Source: Taxillus chinensis (Eukaryota; Streptophyta; Magnoliopsida; Santalales; Loranthaceae). From it: a stretch of DNA of 64,000 nucleotides. The notes below the pieces were generated by a model that was given only the letters and a program-made list of their open reading frames with translations, did not search any database and was not told the origin of the DNA. The first letter of the stretch is position 1. Each line of letters starts with the position of its first letter. The stretch covers positions 56,802,397 to 56,866,396 of the forward strand of contig CM042087.1 in assembly GCA_023512835.1 (NCBI GenBank). Direction: 5' to 3'. Both the position numbers and the translations under genes were made by a program. Positions 24,367 to 35,140 of this stretch are shown here, one piece after another.

Positions 24367-26250
24367 ATGTTAAACACCGCTACCACCACCTCCTCTACTG
24401 TTGTCTCTCCCACGGCCTCCCTCTCCGCCGCACCCCATACCGGCCCTTCGGTAAAAGACGCCGCCGTACTCAGTCCCAAAAGGAAAAGAAGACCCGCAGG
24501 TACCCCAGGCGAGTCCCATAAAATTCAATCTCTCTCTCGTACAGTATATAATATATATATATATATATATTTATATATATTTTATCACTCCATTCCACAT
24601 GTGTGTATTAATCAAATTTCAAACTTCATGCGCCCTCGTTCACCCTTTTTAAATTTTGTTTCCTTTCTCCTTTAATATATTTACCTTCTTTGAAAAGAAA
24701 GTTAAAATTTGTTATATAATAATTTTAACATTATAGATCCAGATGCCGAGGTAGTAGCGCTGTCGCCGAGGACGCTGTTGGAATCTGACCGGTACGTGTG
24801 TGACATCTGCGGGCAGGGGTTCCAGAGGGACCAGAATCTGCAGATGCACCGCCGCCGTCACAAGGTGCCGTGGAAGCTTCTGAAGAAGGACCAGTCCTCC
24901 CAGGTCACGGATGCGGCGGCTGCGGAGGGGGCTCCCAGGAAGCGGGTGTTCGTGTGCCCGGAGCCGACCTGCCTGCACAACGACGCGCGGCACGCGCTGG
25001 GAGACCTGGTGGGCATCAAGAAGCACTTCCGGAGAAAGCACAGTCATCACAAGCAGTGGGTCTGCGAGAAGTGCTCTAAAGCCTACGCTGTCCAGTCCGA
25101 TTACAAAGCCCATCTCAAGACTTGTGGCACTCGCGGCCATTCTTGCGACTGTGGCCGTGTTTTCTCCAGGTCAACTAATTTCATACCCACCCATCCATGA
25201 CCCCCATCCATCTTTCTTTCTTTTCCCTATAATATATATATATTTATTAAAAAACATTTTTGGCTTTGATGATCTCGTTGCTTCACTAGTAAACCCTAGC
25301 TAGTTGCGAATCTTAAGAAAGTGACAACAAACATGCAAATTCCCAACTTTTGAACTAGCTTGATTAATCAATCGTGTATACCCATTTAATTAATTATTTA
25401 TATTAATGCTTTGAGTTCCAAGTCCAAAATTATTTATAGCCACCAACCTAGTATATTAGTATAAAATCTAATTATTATTATTATTATTATTATTATTTAC
25501 AATTACAGGGTAGAAAGCTTCATTGAGCACCAAGATTCTTGTACAGCGGGGTCGGCACGTGTGCAGCCACTGCCGGAGCTACAACCATTGCGGGTGACGC
25601 TGGCCTGTCCACCAGGGACCATGGCGTCAAGCGCAAGCCAATATTCCACCGATCCCAATTTCAGTGTCATAGCCTCACGGCCCTCACCACTACCGCCAAT
25701 GCATGGATTTACGTTAATACCAAAATCAGCACCCGAGAAGCTGTTCTTCTCTTCACAATACCAGGCAATGGATCTGCATCACAATCTAGAGCTCCAGCTG
25801 CAAGTGCCATCTTCTTCCAACATCTCAACTGATACTTGTTTTCCCCTGCCGCTGCCACCACAGCCGTTGGATGTGCATCGCGATCTGGCTCTCGCGATTG
25901 GGTCAGCCGCCGCTGCCGAGGAACAAAGGCCATCGGGGGCGGAGGCGGCTGCGAATCTGGCGGCGGCGGATGAGGCGAGGCGAGCCACGAGGAGACAAAT
26001 CGAAATGGCCGAGGTGGAGTTCGCGAATGCGAAGAGGATAAGGCAACAGGCAAAGGCGGAGTTGGAGAGCGCTGAGCTCCTGAGGGAGGAGGCCACCAGG
26101 AAGCTCAACTCCACCGTCATGCAGATCACGTGCCACGCCTGCAAGCGTCACTTCCAAGCCGCCTCCAACTCAGCGGTGGAGGATGAATCGACGTCGCTTG
26201 CTACGAGTTACGTGTCGTCGGCAACGACGGAAGGGGATGGAGATCAGTGA
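24367..26250 (+). CDS. IDD: INDETERMINATE-domain C2H2 zinc-finger protein (IDD14/15/16 type)
   Basis: Exons 24367-24508, 24737-25169 and 25509-26250 join to 438 codons. The ID domain follows an NLS-like KRKRR: PDAEVVALSPRTL, then ZF1 (C69, C72, H85, H89), ZF2 (C121, C126, H144, H149), a CCHC-type ZF3 starting WVCEKCSKAYAVQSDYKAHL, and ZF4 CDCGRVFSRVESFIEHQDSC formed across intron 2. The C-terminal part has a helical, Glu/Ala-rich stretch (about 330-400) with AEVEFANAKRIRQQAKAEL and then ITCHACKRHF; this tail marks the IDD14/IDD15(SGR5)/IDD16 subgroup, whose known lengths (about 355-500) bracket this one. Relatives act in the nucleus in gravitropism, auxin distribution and starch metabolism (known); the exact orthologue is not settled. 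Intron 1 appears to use a GC donor (CCAG|GCGAGT, 24509), giving the family sequence PAGTPDPDAEV. A GT donor 9 bases upstream would also stay in frame but delete GTP. Confidence 0.88.
24509..24736 (+). other. intron 1 of the IDD gene with candidate GC-AG boundaries
   Basis: Donor CCAG|GCGAGT and acceptor TTATAG|ATCC; length 228. The joined codon is G|AT = Asp, restoring the conserved PGTP-D-PDAEV junction of IDD proteins. The alternative donor GCAG|GTACCC at 24500 lacks the purine-rich +3 to +5 bases. A TA microsatellite lies at about 24550-24575. Confidence 0.65.
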
Positions 26251-27107
26251 TGTAGCATCGAATTGCAATTTTAATTAGTTGCTAGTGTCATTATCAATGA
26301 TTAAGTGGGGTGTTCTTACTTGTTATTTTATGTTTTAAATTGGGATAACAAGTGAGTGTTTGAACATTAAATATTGTTTTACTTCAACCCTTTATTTTGT
26401 GTCGATTTGATGTTTTAATTTTTATGGTTTTCCCTAAGGGAATCTATGCATTGATGATTGTTCATGCATGCCTCAACTTTTCAGTATAACAGTAGAATGA
26501 AGGACTGAGAATCTCACGAAATATATAATTATGTTTTGGAAAGTGAAGCTTACATAATTTCGTCAGAAATATCATCACTTTTTTGTTTGTTATGGCGGAA
26601 AGTTTTGCCTTAACGTAAGTTTTCTGTTTCATATAAAACTTATAGCATATTTGGTATGTTGTATTGATTTTACAAGGAATGAAATAGGTAAGGGAATGAA
26701 ATTAAAATTTTAATGAACTTTCTTCTGTGTGATACGCAAGCTATGAAAGGTAATGAATTTATTTAATTATAAAACTACCCTCGTCAATCCCTTCTTGATC
26801 TCATTACTCACTTTGAAAATTCAAACCAATGCCAGCCTAGCCTTCTCCAATGGATGACAAGCTCCTCCGGGCTGCCTCCTTACATGTACTTGTACACTAT
26901 CAACTTCTCTCCCGTTCAGGCACTAATCGTAGAGGGTCACCAAGTTCGGGAGAGGCCAACCCAACCCATTCCTAGTGAGGACTTCCATCTTCGACGGTGC
27001 CATAGAAGGTAGGTGGATTCAGGGTGGCCGGACTTGGCGTAGGAGTCATTGGGGCTCACTAGTGTAGATCCAGACTGGTGGGGCGGCATCAACGACAGAG
27101 AGAATAG
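26251..27107. other. 3' flank of the IDD gene and start of repeat DNA
   Basis: AT-rich sequence to about 26640, likely including the 3' UTR. At 26655 begins TGTTGTATTGATTTTACAAGGAATG, roughly mirrored at 27890-27915 (CCCTTATACAAGAAAATCAAT). These may be the inverted ends of a larger, uncharacterised element into which the TRIM at 27113 inserted. A block at 27024-27110 is repeated at 27651-27735 beyond the TRIM. Confidence 0.4.
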
Positions 27108-27112
27108 GGAGG

Positions 27113-27624
27113 TATTCGATCTCGGTCAGGGCACTTACTATCATAATATTGTCCGCTTTGGCACTCGCGCGCCCACCCATGGGCCGCAGCCCGCACAGAT
27201 TTATTTCTAATGGGCCGCGATCCGTTAAAACGCGTTGTGACAAGGTCCACATGAGCCTTCTTATTAGGACGACTTCAATCTTCGCCCTGACCGATGTGGG
27301 ATTGTTCTTTGGGACTCCCCGCATGAGGTTAGAGACCCAATAGTCTTCCCCCCAATCCCACCACCGGTCTAGAGAACCCGACTCTAATACCACTTGTTAG
27401 ACCTCGGCTAGGGCACTCACTATTATAATATTGTCCGCTTTGGCACTCGCGTGCCCACACATGGGCCGCAACATGTACGGATTTGTTTTTAACGGGCCGC
27501 GACCCGTTAAAACGCGTTGTGACAAGGTGCATATGAGCCTCCTCATTAGGACGACCTCAATGTTCGCCCTGACTGATGTGAGATTGTTCTTTGGGACTCT
27601 CCGCAGTAGGTTAGAGACCCAACA
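27113..27624 (-). mobile_element. TRIM-A: miniature LTR retrotransposon with perfect TSD
   Basis: Two 230-bp direct repeats (27113-27342 and 27395-27624) flank only 52 bases. Read on the minus strand the order is LTR (TGTTGGGTCTCTAACC...GGTCTAACA), a PBS-like TGGTATTAGAGT (plus-strand ACTCTAATACCA, 27381-27392), a purine tract GGGATTGGGGGGAAGAC, then the second LTR. The perfect 5-bp duplication GGAGG lies at 27108-27112 and 27625-27629. There is no coding capacity; all parts of a minimal retrotransposon are present. The outer CA of one LTR has mutated. Confidence 0.93.
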
Positions 27625-27629
27625 GGAGG

Positions 27630-28195
27630 GAAAGAGGGCTTGGGGGTGGCCGGACTTGGTGTAGGTGTCGTCGGGGCTCGCGAGTACAGATCTAGTCTAG
27701 TGGGGGCGAAATCAACGGCGGAGAGGAGAGGAAGAGAAAGAGGGGGTCGTGAAGGACTCGGTAGTGGCTTGGACGATTACTGCGAGGGGCTCATGGAGGA
27801 CTCTATTGCTGGTTTGATGAGGACAAGGATGAGGACTAGGGCAGGCGTGGATGAGGAAGAATGGACAAGGACGAAAGGACAGAGTTGTAAATTTGATTCC
27901 CTTATACAAGAAAATCAATCTAAACTTGAGATATGAGAGTACTCAATATACCTCTATGTAGAGGCATAATAATCCCATAAGAATAGTTGATTCCCTTGCT
28001 AAGTGTGCATTAAACGTGAGAAAGGAATGAAAACCACATAAGGGTCCATCATAAAAGGTCAAAGGTTCAACTAAAACTATTTGTACTTGTACAATAATGG
28101 ATTGATAATGAGTTACCCACCAAGCATTGAGACGAAGAAATCAAGTTCACTAATTCAGTTGGGCTAAAAGACAAATTATGGCTTGGCATTCCTAG
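27630..28195. other. repeat-derived spacer between TRIM-A and TRIM-B
   Basis: 27651-27735 repeats 27024-27110 (GGTGGCCGGACTTGG...GGGGCTCGC...ATCAACGGCGGAGAG). The remainder holds AT-rich sequence and the 27890-27915 mirrored block. No gene seen. Confidence 0.5.
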
Positions 28196-28202
28196 TGTAA
28201 TA

Positions 28203-30594
28203 TGTCATGCCCCCGATTCCAGGGAACCCAGAACCGGGTACACGACTTCTCTTTGCCTGCACCCGATAGGTCAAGGGGTTGGCGAATAGCACCAATGGAG
28301 ACTACACCCGGGTGTTGTCTCAAATATGTAACCCTGTACAGTCATACATCAAGGGTAATCCTGTACTTTCCTATATATCATCATACATACAATGAGTCAA
28401 ACAGTCATACAGACATCACATCATACAGTATGCAAATACAACTGTCTACGGACCCCTGTCCGGGATATCACATAAAACACTACAGAATATAAGTGTATCA
28501 TACATCAGAGTAGTGGACGTCCTCCTGGAAGAAAGTCCTCCACTAGTCTCCGGTCACACCTGAAAAGGGTAAACAACAAGTAGGGGTGAGCGACAAGCTC
28601 AGTAGGTGACCCCAAAACTCCACATCATGCAACACATATATGTCTATACTATATGCTCAGTGTACTCGTGCACCGTGTAGTGTGCACAATCATCAGGACT
28701 CAGCCTGCAAATAAACATCAGGACTTAGCCTGCCCACACAGGACAACTTGTCCACGATCCTCCATGGGATTCCAGTTCAGGGCACTCAGCCCTAGCTCCA
28801 CGAGCTCAACGGCTCAACTCAGGTCTTAGCCTGTCCACAGCGCAATATGCCTGGCCACAGTCGCCACACAGACCTGCCATCGGTGCATATGCCTGCCACG
28901 TCAACCACATAGCACCATCGGTGCATCACGGTGAGAACCCAAACAAGTCATGGAGTCCATGCCCCAATACCTCACACCAATATACTAACATGAGTATGGC
29001 AAATCATTCTCAACATTTCCTTTGGAACTGTGGCCAGTCTTCACAAGTAAATCCTCAATCCTTGATTTATGAAGGAAGTACCCATAGCAGCTATTTTCTT
29101 GAAATCAAAAGTCCCGGCATTGGGTTCCCATATCATAACTAAGATAATCTGATTTTTGGGGATTTTTCTGAGATGTCTAACCCCACTTTCCAAAAATTCA
29201 CCACTACGAACTTTTGGGTTTTTCTTAGATTTTACACTAAATCCCAATTTTCACATTTTGAAATAGTAGGAATTAATTTTTCTAGTATTTTTCTTTGAAT
29301 CCAAATGGGGGGTATTTCGTTATTTACATTGTAACTTAAGTATAATACTTTGGGTATAGGTTGCAATGTAAATAGGTCCAGCCTAGTGCTGTACAGTGTC
29401 CAGTTACACTGCAGGAGCTGCGACTCCTAGTTGCGGAATGCGGAGCTGCAGCGCGCCTCGAAGACTCGAAGCGAGGCTACGACCTTCGACCTACGAGGCT
29501 ACGAACTTCGACCATTCGACTATGAACTACGGGTCTACGAATCTACGAACTTCGAACTACGAGGCTACGAACTACGAACCTTCGAGCTACGAACTACGGG
29601 TCTATGAACTACGACCCTACGACCCTGGATCTTCGACCCTTCGACCCAGAACCTCGGATTTTCGTCAGTTCGACCCAGTAACGCGTCCAGGGTACTGTTC
29701 ATCGTCGTTTTTGCCTGTTCTTCGTCTAGAATCAACCTAGCAACCCCCAGACACGCACAAACACGCATTCTATGCAACAGACTGCGATATTTACCTTAAA
29801 ATGCATCCAGAACGCCTCTAAATCGTGCAGAAACAACAGAAACACGTATAAAATTCCAGAACTCTAGATTTAAACTCAGAATTTCATGGTTGACTTATCA
29901 ACCCTCATGAAAAACGCAATTAATCAACCCCAAAATCACAGAAACATATATCCACAATGATATAAAACAGTTCTTAACCACAAATCTTATGTTAAACCAT
30001 TAGATCTAACTCAAAATTGGTTTTCCCCAAATTTTAAGGTTCATGCTCAATTTCATAAATCATGATAAATTCGTGCAAATCCAAAACAAGAGAGAGAGAT
30101 AAGAAGTTCAAGAACACCCCTGAAGTGAATCTTGAGCTCCACGAACCTAATCGCCCCAAATGCCAAAGCCTCCAAGCTCTCTCAAGCTCTCTCTCTCAAC
30201 GGACAAACGTGAAACGTAAAGAAAAGCTCTCCTTTTTTCTGCTATTTATATTTCTATCAGTCAATGACCTAGTCGACCATGACCACAATAATTGACGCTA
30301 ACATAAAACTTGACCGCTAAGGCCCCGAACTCCAAATTGAGTCAAACTACAGTCAAAACGCTCGAAATGACGAGCACAACACTAAACAGATATTATTACA
30401 CCCAAATGACCGCCCAAACGCAAAGTCAACCAATAAACCCCGAAAAGTCAACAATCGGGTCAAACGGGGCCCCGACTCGAAATCGGGCCCAAGTACATTC
30501 AAAATGCTCACATCGACGACTACACTACCGTCCGGATAGTTACATTCCCATAGAATGACTATCTCTCAAATCTACCCAAATACGAGTCTTTACA
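28203..30594 (+). mobile_element. solo LTR copy A (2392 bp) with perfect TSD
   Basis: Begins TGTCATGCCCCCGATTCC and ends GAGTCTTTACA (TG...CA). It is flanked by the perfect 5-bp duplication TAATA (28198-28202, 30595-30599). It has no coding domains. It is collinear with the insertion at 48274-50429, including AGTCATACATCAAGGGTAATCC, CATCAGAGTAGT, GTCCTCCTGGAAGAAAGTCCTC, GGGGTATTTCGTTATTTACAT and TTCATCGTCGTTTTTGCC. It inserted 7 bases into TRIM-B. The size suggests a large Gypsy family whose internal part was removed by LTR-LTR recombination (inference). Confidence 0.88.
29440..29690 (+). repeat. TACGA/TTCGA-rich degenerate tandem array in solo LTR A
   Basis: Dozens of overlapping words CTACGAAC, TTCGACC, CGAGGCTACGAAC, ACTACGGGTCTA. 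The corresponding part of copy B (about 49480-49650) has a different CTCGAAGA/ACTCGAAG version, so the array is conserved in position and CGA character but has turned over in sequence. Confidence 0.8.
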
Positions 30595-31231
30595 TAATAG
30601 CCCAAGTCTCCTGTAGCACGGTATTGTCTGGTTTATGGCCCAAGCCCAATCTCCAGTTTTGTTCTTGGCAGTGCAACACATGCACCCCAAAAAGGCTCAT
30701 GCCAGGAGAGGTCTCCATGCCCTCTTAAGAGGCACGTTTTATTCTCCTCTCCAGCCGATGTGAGACTTGTAAAATCCTCAGACTCCACAATCCACCCCCC
30801 TTAGGAGGCTCACGTCCCCCGTGGGACTATGGCACACCAACCCGGTCCCCAGCTCTGATACCATCTGTAACAGCTTAAGTCTCCCATAGCACAATGTTGT
30901 CCGATTTAAGGCCCAAGCCCAATCCCCAGTTTTGTTCTTGGCAGTGTTACACAGCACCCCAAAAGGCCTCATGCCAGGAGAGGTCTCTACACCCTCTTAA
31001 GAGGCACGCTTCATTCTCCTTTCTAGCCGATCTAGGGATTTGCAAAGTCCTCAGACTCCACACCTAGAGAAGATGTTACTTAGGGATGATAATGATAATT
31101 TAGTGAAATGTTTTTTGACTTTTTTTAAAGCAAAGGCATTTTTTTGGTTGGGGTTTGTGATACTAATGACTTTAAGCTACTATATAAGGGAAGCAAGACA
31201 TGAAAATAGATTGAATAAGATTCAAACAATG

Positions 31232-32410
31232 TGTTGGACCCCATTTTGTCCGGGTTGGACATAACATTCATTTCCGCTTAAAACTTCTTTTCTTTGTACA
31301 AATAAATAAAGAGACGTGACCGTTGATTTGAGGGTGTATTTCGATGTCTTCTTTAAAAAGGCCTCCAATCGTTGAAGAGCCAGTTCCGGGCGATAGAAAA
31401 TCAAATGTGAAGATCAACACCCTCGACCCCACTCAATTCCGAGGTCAAACGAAAAAGTTATGGTCAAAACCGTATTTGGACCGCTAATAGCGATGAACTA
31501 GCGGCCAATATTCAAAACGACACTCCGGATCAGGTCATGAACCTCATTTTCTTAATCCTCTCATCATTCTGAGATTTTTGACATATATATTGTATATATT
31601 CACTCACAGAGCTTATTTTTAGAAAAATAAAAAAGATGCTTTTTCGGTAATAAAGCGGTTTAGGAACGCGCAGTACAATATTGACACAAAAACAAACCCA
31701 TTTTGAAATAAAAAGGACACGGGGTCGCTCGTTGTGACGCCCTGAGTCTAAAACTTATTTTTTCATAATTTATTTGAAACCGAATTGTTCCGCCGATCCC
31801 AAAAACCCAAAACATTAGTTAAAAACTACAAAAAAGATTCCTTTTTTTCTTTTCTCTTTTCTTTTCCCGCCTCTTTTATCCACGTGTCAAATTCTCGTTG
31901 GTAACAACAAAAACAACAAAAACAAAAATTAAAAAATTAAAACAAAACAAAAAAAACGCAGCCACAAATTCATCCTTATCTCTTCGATCGTCTTCTTCTC
32001 TCCATCAGCCGTGACCTCGTCTCACTTCGCCCCTCGCTGCGCCGCACCAAACGGAGGACCACAGCATCTCCAGCACCGGCCAGCTAGCTCACACCTTATC
32101 CCCGTTTTCTCTCTCTCTCCCTCTCTCCCGCGGACCTTATCCGAGCCAAACCACCATGGCTCACACCTAACCAAGCCAAGCCATGGCCGGGCCTCTCAAA
32201 TCCTCAATCGTTTCCTCAAGCCGAGCCACCATAGCCGAGCCTCATCGAACCATCCCCCTTTCCTATAAAAACCCATCTCCTCCATTGACCGATGGGGGCT
32301 CTCTCTCTTTTCAATTGAAATTCAACAAAAAAATTCACTCCATCCTTCACCTTCCTCCTCCTCGCATCCCCAAAAGTGGGTTACCCTCCGAACGAAATCC
32401 GGTGATGATA
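31232..32410 (+). repeat. 5' LTR of the gag-only element
   Basis: 1179 bp. It shares with the 3' LTR TTCTTTTCTTTGTNNANAAATAAAGAGA, CCAATCGTTGAAG, AAAACATTAGTTAAAAACTAC, the long A/C block near 31905-31958 and TCCATTGACCGATGGGGGCTC. It contains about 520 bp absent from the 3' LTR, mainly in 31410-31790. Confidence 0.8.
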
Positions 32411-33601
32411 GTTGACGACTCCGCTGAGGACAATTAGAGAGTTAGGCCTAAGTTTAGGATTTGGAGGTTTATTCTTTGTTTTAATTTGTTTTATTCTTTC
32501 ATTCTTTATTTATTTTTTTAACCGATTTATTTATTGCACTTAATCGCCATTGCATGATAATTGTGATTTACGCGCTTTAATGCTATGATAGTATTGTATT
32601 ACTGCTTTCCTTAAATCGTTGCATTCATGCATAAACTCTATACCCGGGTTTTTATCACGGTCTAGGTTAGAGAGGTTTATTAGGGTGCCTTGCACGTTGA
32701 TCATTATCTGCAACGGGACCCCGGACTCCTCACTCAAGCTTGAGGTCCTTTTAAGGTTCATCCTTTTAAGGCCCCCCTCCGGTAAATCCCATGGCGTACG
32801 GAGCCCTCTATAGAGGAAGTCTGGGGGCCAACGAATAAGATACGTTCAGCAATAGAAGTCCATTAGGGACATTGACCCACATGTTGTTTGCACATTTTAG
32901 CCTTCCTTTTGAAGGATAGATGCATTTATATTAGACTAGATTGTTACTGCTATCTTGTTGTATGCTGTCTTGTAAATATTCTTGTTGTTATTGTTCATAT
33001 ATTGTCTCTTTTTTTATATTGTTATTTTTCTTTGTTTTGATTTATGTAATTGTTCATATGAATATTATTGTTTTACTAACCTTATTTTATGTATATTATT
33101 GTTCTTTTTACTAACCTTGTCTTCATTGTATACATATTGATGTTGTTTTTCTTTTAACCTTATCTTGTATATCGTTATCCTTTTAATTTGATTTTCATTC
33201 ATACATTTGTTCATATAGTCTTAGGACATAACTACTAAACATAAATTTAGGTGTACATTCAAGCATTCATTATTTAGTTTAGGGGTAGTTGAGACTAAGC
33301 TTCATTAATCCATATGTGTTTGTGAATTTCATAATTAGAAAAAGAAGAAAGGCAAAATAACAAAAAAGGGAAAATCATGTAAATAATACAAACCCTTAGG
33401 ACTCATAACATGCTTCCTGCGTCACTTTAAAAATGGTAGGTTTTTAAACTCTCATGCACATCCTTATATGCATGCATACCTTCAACATAAAAAAACGAAA
33501 AAAAATGAAACAGAATAAAAGGGAGCTTATTGCATTTACCTTCTTAAAAGTCAACATAGCCAACACAATGCGAGATCCTGCCTCAACGATCATCCACTTC
33601 A

Positions 33602-35140
33602 ATGGCGAACCAAATTGAAAGTCGCTTTACTAGTCTGGAGCAAGGACAACAAGAACTTCAGAATCAGATGAGGGTCATGATGGAAATGCTGACTAAGATG
33701 GCAGCTGAAAATGACAGAGGTTCTATTGAGGTAGATACTAACTCACCTCATAGGCAGCCACAAGAAGCACCGTTACCCCAAAATTTCATGCCAACACCTC
33801 CCTAAACATCTGTTCCAACCAATGTGAATCTTAGACCTTCAAATTACATGCCATTTGTTCAACCGAATCCAGTAAATGTTGTTGAACCGATAGAGACTCC
33901 AATACATAAAGAAGATGACCAGTCCCTAGTAATGAAGCAATTGGAGGAGAGACTAAGAGCTGTGGAAGGAGCAGAAACCTATGGAATGATCAGTTCTCAA
34001 TACTTGTGCCTAATCCCTGGAGTTGTTCTACCACCGAAATTCAAGGTTTCAGAATTTGAAAAGTTTAATGGATCCCAATGCCCTAGGACGCATATTACTA
34101 TGTACTGTAGGAAGATGGCTGCTCACGCCAATGATGATAAACTCTTAATCCACTGTTTCCAAGAAAGTTTGACCGGGGCACCACTCTGATGGTATATTTA
34201 GTTGGAGGGACGTCATATCAGGACCTGGAGGGACCTTGCAACTGCTTTCCTAACGCAGTACAAGCATGTCACGGAGTTAGAACTTGACAGGTTAGCACTG
34301 CTGGCTTTTGAAAAAGGGACTAATGAGAGTTTTAAAATTTATGCTAGAAGGTGGAGGGAGGCAGCTATGGAAGTCCAACCCCCATTGACTGAAAAAGAAT
34401 TGACTATAATGTTCATCAGAACTCTAAAGGAGGTATACTATGAGAAGTTAATTGGTAATGTGTCTAGCAACTTTGCAGACCTGGTGGCTTCTGGGGAACG
34501 CATAGAGGATGGTATTAAGGAAGGGAAGCTTCATGGAGATACACCTGAGCCACCAAAGAAGTCTCCACTGGGAGGAAAGAAAAAGGAAGCTGATACTCAG
34601 GTAGTTTGGCAGAATCCTCCTATTCCTTAAAGCACTTTTGGGGCATACCCAAGTCTTTTCCCTACTCCCGGATTCTATACGGGGTTACCTCCAGTTGCAG
34701 CCTATACGGCCACAATACCCCAATTTCCAACATATCAACCACCAAGGGGAGCCCCTAGCCCTCTTCCACTAGTCCCACCTCCGACTATGCAACTAGGGCC
34801 CCAGCAGACGCCCGCTAGGCCAAATCAAGCTTCCAACAAGATCAAGTTAGAATTTGATCCAATCCCCATAACCTACACTGAGTTATATCCCCAACTTTTG
34901 AAAGCCGGTATGGTGAGCCCTATACCTATGGGAGAAGTGAAGCAACCTTACCTGGGATGGTACATAGCAGATGCCTGTTGTGCCTATCACAATAATGGAG
35001 TTGGTCACAACATTGAGGGTTGCATTGCCTTCAAGAGAAAGGTCCAACATCTGCTCAATTCCAAATGGTTGGATTTCTCAAAGCAAGCTAGCGCACCAAA
35101 TGTCAACTTAAATCCATTGCCAGAGCATTCCAACCAGTGA
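33602..35140 (+). pseudogene. Tat/Ogre-type Gag, one frame with four in-frame stops
   Basis: A single reading frame of 513 codons is interrupted by stops at 33803, 34187, 34199 and 34628 with no frameshift. Order: N-terminal coiled-coil-like segment (MANQIESRFTSLEQGQQELQ), retrotransposon Gag core (KFKVSEFEKFNGSQCPRTH, KMAAHANDDKLLIHCFQ, IRTWRDLATAFLTQYKH, GNVSSNFADLVASGERIEDG), a Pro-rich linker and a C-terminal ITYTELYPQLLKAGM plus a zinc-knuckle-like CAYHNNGVGHNIEGC. This is the layout of Tat/Ogre Gag (known family features). The protein packages element RNA; here it cannot be made in full. Lack of frameshifts suggests fairly recent loss by point mutation (inference). Confidence 0.85.

Larger units (their letters stand above)
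28196..31062 (-). mobile_element. TRIM-B: miniature LTR retrotransposon split by a solo LTR
   Basis: Its right LTR is 30866-31062 (197 bp, TGTAACAGCTTAAGTC...GACTCCACA). Its left LTR is 28196-28202 plus 30600-30789, also 197 bp when the solo LTR and its duplicated TAATA are removed. Between the LTRs are a PBS GCTCTGATACCA (30852-30863, element on the minus strand) and the purine tract AAGGGGGGTGGAT next to the left LTR. The 5-bp duplication CCTAG flanks the whole (28191-28195, 31063-31067). The GTCCGATTT..CCGATGTGAGA style resembles TRIM-A, but the LTRs are different. Non-coding. Confidence 0.92.

Noticed and set aside
24500..24508. GT donor for IDD intron 1
   Set aside because: In frame, but removes conserved GTP and has a weak consensus; the GC donor nine bases later fits the family better.
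24712..26157. Minus-strand and off-frame ORFs over the IDD exons
   Set aside because: Antisense or shifted reading of the zinc-finger and coiled-coil exons.
27046..27664. Paired ORFs of 64-115 codons with similar proteins
   Set aside because: They are translations of the two TRIM-A LTRs, which explains their similarity.
28202..29777. ORFs in solo LTR A, including a Tyr/Glu/Leu-rich 114-codon frame
   Set aside because: The frame comes from the TACGA/TTCGA array; the unit is an LTR.
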